Shown one piece after another: positions 61,625-64,000 of a DNA stretch of 64,000 nt. Source of the stretch: Deinococcus alpinitundrae (GTDB taxonomy: Bacteria > Deinococcota > Deinococci > Deinococcales > Deinococcaceae); NCBI RefSeq assembly GCF_009982895.1, contig NZ_WXZL01000006.1, positions 1 through 64,000 of the forward strand, given 5' to 3'. Both the position numbers and the translations under genes were made by a program. Position 1 is the stretch's first letter. Each line of letters begins with the position of its first letter. The notes beneath the pieces are model-generated. The model was not told the DNA's origin and searched no databases. It was given only the letters and a program-made list of their open reading frames with translations.

Positions 61625-62662
61625 TCAGCGCGGGTTCGGCGGCTTCAGTGAGGTTTTCCAGGGATGCAGCGAGGTGTTGAGGGTGGCCGGATTCAAGCTG
61701 CTGGGGCTCAAGGTCAAGGCGTTCGGGCCGGAAGCGGCGTCGAGCAGGGCGGCCGCGTCCAGCGCCAGACCGCGCGACCAGGCGGCCAGGGCCATCAGCA
61801 GACCGTAGAGCAGGCCCGAGAGTAGCAGCAGGCCGGCCACACCCCACAGCACCCACCGGAAGACGGCACTGCTGAACCCGAGGGTGGCGTTGTCCTCGAA
61901 CGCCTGCCCCAGCCCCGGCACGGCGGCCACCACCAGTATCAATAGGGCGCTGAGCAGGATGGAGGCCAGGCCCAGCCCCAGCACGACCAGGGTAAAGATC
62001 AGCCAACCGCCTGCCGCCGTGGCTGCTGGCGTGACCGTCACTGGAGCGCCGCGCGCGTGGTTGAGCGCTGCCGCAAAAAAGCGCTTGACGCTGCCCAACG
62101 CCAGCCAGGTCAGGACGACGGTGGGCACGCTCTGGACCAGGGTGCTCAGCAGCACCAGAGCAGTCTCCGGGCCGCCCAGCGACAGGTCTTTGTTGTCCGG
62201 CAAGAGCACTTGCGACAGGCCGAACGACGCCGCGACGATTCCCAGGCCCAGCACTGCCGAGGCCAGCGTGCCCCACTGCCAGACGCCCAGCCAGGTGATG
62301 AAGCGCTTCAGGTCGCCGGGCAGGGCGGGAGCCGGGCGGCGGGGGGCCAGCGCAAAGTCGCGGAGGCTGAGCACCGCCCGCCGCGCCGCCATGAGCGTCA
62401 GCAGATACGGCAGATAAAACAGGGCCGTGAAGACGAAACCCAGACCGAACGTCCAGGTGGGCAGCGCATTGCCCGCGCCGAGTTCCTGCCAGAACGGCCC
62501 GGAAAAGGCCCACAGTGCCGCCAGTCCACCCAGGGTCACGAGGGCCAGCAGGGTATAGAGGCCGGTCAGCAGACCGAGGCCGCCGCCGATGCGCTCAGCG
62601 CGAATCTGGACTCCCTGACGTGCGAGTTCGGAAGCAGGAGAAACAGGAAACGGCTGGGTCAT
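61625..62662 (-). CDS. Polytopic membrane protein of unknown function
   Basis: 345 residues with about eight hydrophobic segments, for example LGLLTGLYTLLALVTLGGLA, FTALFYLPYLLTLMAA, LLVLVVAAV-like stretches and a last one near residue 300; the C-terminal 45 residues are soluble and Ser/Pro/Leu-rich. No transporter motif recognised. The start MTQPFPVSPA at 62662 was chosen; the frame is open further upstream without support. Confidence 0.75.
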   Translation of the reverse strand: MTQPFPVSPASELARQGVQIRAERIGGGLGLLTGLYTLLALVTLGGLAALWAFSGPFWQELGAGNALPTWTFGLGFVFTALFYLPYLLTLMAARRAVLSLRDFALAPRRPAPALPGDLKRFITWLGVWQWGTLASAVLGLGIVAASFGLSQVLLPDNKDLSLGGPETALVLLSTLVQSVPTVVLTWLALGSVKRFFAAALNHARGAPVTVTPAATAAGGWLIFTLVVLGLGLASILLSALLILVVAAVPGLGQAFEDNATLGFSSAVFRWVLWGVAGLLLLSGLLYGLLMALAAWSRGLALDAAALLDAASGPNALTLSPSSLNPATLNTSLHPWKTSLKPPNPR

Positions 62663-62803
62663 GTCCGTATGCTGCCACGCCGGACCGTACCGGGTGAGGG
62701 GGAGGAGGCAGGCGGCCCTCCTCCCCTGGCTTCTTGCCGTGCAGCCGCTACACTGCGCTTCGGCGCTCGCCTCCCGCGAGTTGGCCATCACAAGGAGGGC
62801 CGC

Positions 62804-63535
62804 ATGTCCAGCGACCAGACCGTATCCAGTTCTCTTCCTCTCGCCGCTCCCCAGCCGCGCCTGCGCTACTTCGACCTGATCCTGGGCCTGTTCGCGGCGG
62901 TGCTGATCATCTCGAACATCGCCAGCACCAAGACCGCCACCCTGAATCTGGGGTTCTGGCAACCGACCTTCGACGGCGGTACCATTCTCTTTCCGCTGAC
63001 CTATATCTTTGGCGATCTGCTGACCGAGGTGTACGGCTACGCCCGCTCGCGCCGGGTGATCTGGTTCGGGCTGGCGATGAACCTGCTGGCCACCCTGACC
63101 TTCGCGCTGGTGGCGGGCCTGCCCGAGAGCGCCGACAGCCCCACCCGGGGAGCCTTCGGGGTGGTGTTCGCCTTCGCGCCGCGCATTCTGCTGGCGTCCA
63201 CGGCGGCATTCTTCGTGGGCGAGTTTCTCAATTCCTATGTGCTGGCCCGCCTCAAGCTGCTGACCGGTGGCAAATGGCTGTGGACCCGCACCATCGGCAG
63301 CACCCTGATCGGGCAGGGGGCCGACACCATGGTGTTCAGTCTGGTGGCCTTCTGGGGCGTGCTGCCCAGCGACGTGCTGTGGGGACTCGTGCTGTTCAAC
63401 TATCTCTACAAGGTGGGCCTCGAAGTGGTGCTGACGCCCGTGACCTACGCTGTCGTCGCCTTCCTCAAGCGGGCCGAGGGCATGGACAGTTTTGATCGCC
63501 ACACTGATTTCAATCCGTTCCGGCTCGGCAACTGA
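62804..63535 (+). CDS. yhhQ: Queuosine precursor transporter (YhhQ/VUT family)
   Basis: 243 residues, about six membrane helices. Family motifs: RLRYFDLILGLFAAVLIISNIAS, FPLTYIFGDLLTEVYGYARSRRVIWFG and TRTIGSTLIGQGADTMVFS. Takes up preQ0/preQ1 for queuosine in tRNA. AGGAGG precedes ATG 62804. I looked for a preQ1 riboswitch upstream and did not see one. Confidence 0.93.
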   Translation: MSSDQTVSSSLPLAAPQPRLRYFDLILGLFAAVLIISNIASTKTATLNLGFWQPTFDGGTILFPLTYIFGDLLTEVYGYARSRRVIWFGLAMNLLATLTFALVAGLPESADSPTRGAFGVVFAFAPRILLASTAAFFVGEFLNSYVLARLKLLTGGKWLWTRTIGSTLIGQGADTMVFSLVAFWGVLPSDVLWGLVLFNYLYKVGLEVVLTPVTYAVVAFLKRAEGMDSFDRHTDFNPFRLGN

Positions 63536-63545
63536 ACCCACCGCC

Positions 63546-63590
63546 AAGGCAAACCCCGGACAGCATGACGTGCTGTCCGGGGTTTGCCTT
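63546..63590. terminator. Perfect 20-bp inverted repeat between convergent genes
   Basis: 63546-63565 pairs perfectly with 63571-63590 around TGACG. No T tract lies outside the stem; only the AT-rich foot (AAGGCAAAC/GTTTGCCTT) could help release. Probably a bidirectional terminator for yhhQ and the GH1 gene. Confidence 0.7.
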
Positions 63591-63616
63591 GAAAGCTGGT
63601 GGACTTTTTGTTCGGC

Positions 63617-64000
<384 letters not shown>

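Noticed and set aside
62700..62803. preQ1 riboswitch before yhhQ
   Set aside because: No preQ1 aptamer pattern; only a promoter-like TACACT and a ribosome site.

Overview
The window is one contig end-to-end from a GC-rich bacterium of the genus Deinococcus. The diagnostic genes are an SlpA-type S-layer/outer-membrane protein (975-4559), the radiation-response repressor DdrO (11377-11766), a 16S rRNA 3' end with no 23S gene behind it, and many genes whose start codon sits 5-7 bases after a TAnnnT box (the leaderless-mRNA signature known from D. deserti). The species cannot be fixed by eye. From memory, slpA, ppaC and ddrO also lie close together in D. radiodurans.

Layout. 1-975: end of 16S rRNA, its terminator, and a 5'-truncated SRPBCC remnant. 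975-8589: slpA, an IS200/IS605 element (tnpA-tnpB) inserted at the slpA terminator, then ppaC and folC. 8716-14444: M32 carboxypeptidase, a P-loop kinase, ddrO with its control region, a broken DUF1801 gene, a PIG-L deacetylase, hisB-hisH. 14533-19785: glgB, small membrane proteins, rplM-rpsI, DUF2071. 19782-24415: a kinase pseudogene coupled to a TPR gene, an AT-rich island, the (p)ppGpp synthetase/hydrolase rsh, a 32-aa leaderless gene. 24543-31809: DUF937, MFS pump, rnhA, YihY-type protein, small membrane proteins, a two-FAS1 secreted protein. 31926-39992: mazG-nudix, a ClpA/ClpC-type ATPase, polyphosphate glucokinase, moaC-yceD, arginase, NIPSNAP protein.

40066-47357 is the most informative regulatory region. 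The pheS-nudix-pheT operon (minus strand) starts with what looks like a complete phenylalanine attenuator: promoter, leaderless 20-codon leader peptide with three Phe codons, and an intrinsic terminator before pheS. The same intergenic region, reading the other way, holds a cobalamin riboswitch and terminator in front of the B12 importer genes btuF-btuC-btuD. The nudix gene inside the phe operon is frameshifted.

47378-64000: DMT transporter, a [2Fe-2S] ferredoxin, a pyruvate-oxidase-like enzyme next to a broken cytochrome b/c gene, a small stand-alone RNA ligase, pyruvate dehydrogenase aceE-aceF with a divergent LysR regulator, a phosphotransferase, an S41 protease-like lipoprotein, a queuosine-precursor transporter, and the 3' end of a GH1 beta-glucosidase.

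Five pseudogenes are visible besides the 16S-side remnant count: SRPBCC, DUF1801, uridine-kinase-like, nudix and cytochrome b/c. Three of the frame breaks are 7- or 11-bp tandem duplications. No CRISPR array, prophage, tRNA or replication origin was seen. The best candidates for something undescribed are the leaderless phe attenuator, the leaderless 7-codon minigene at 29260, and the pair of DdrO-operator-like palindromes at 11082 and 11188.
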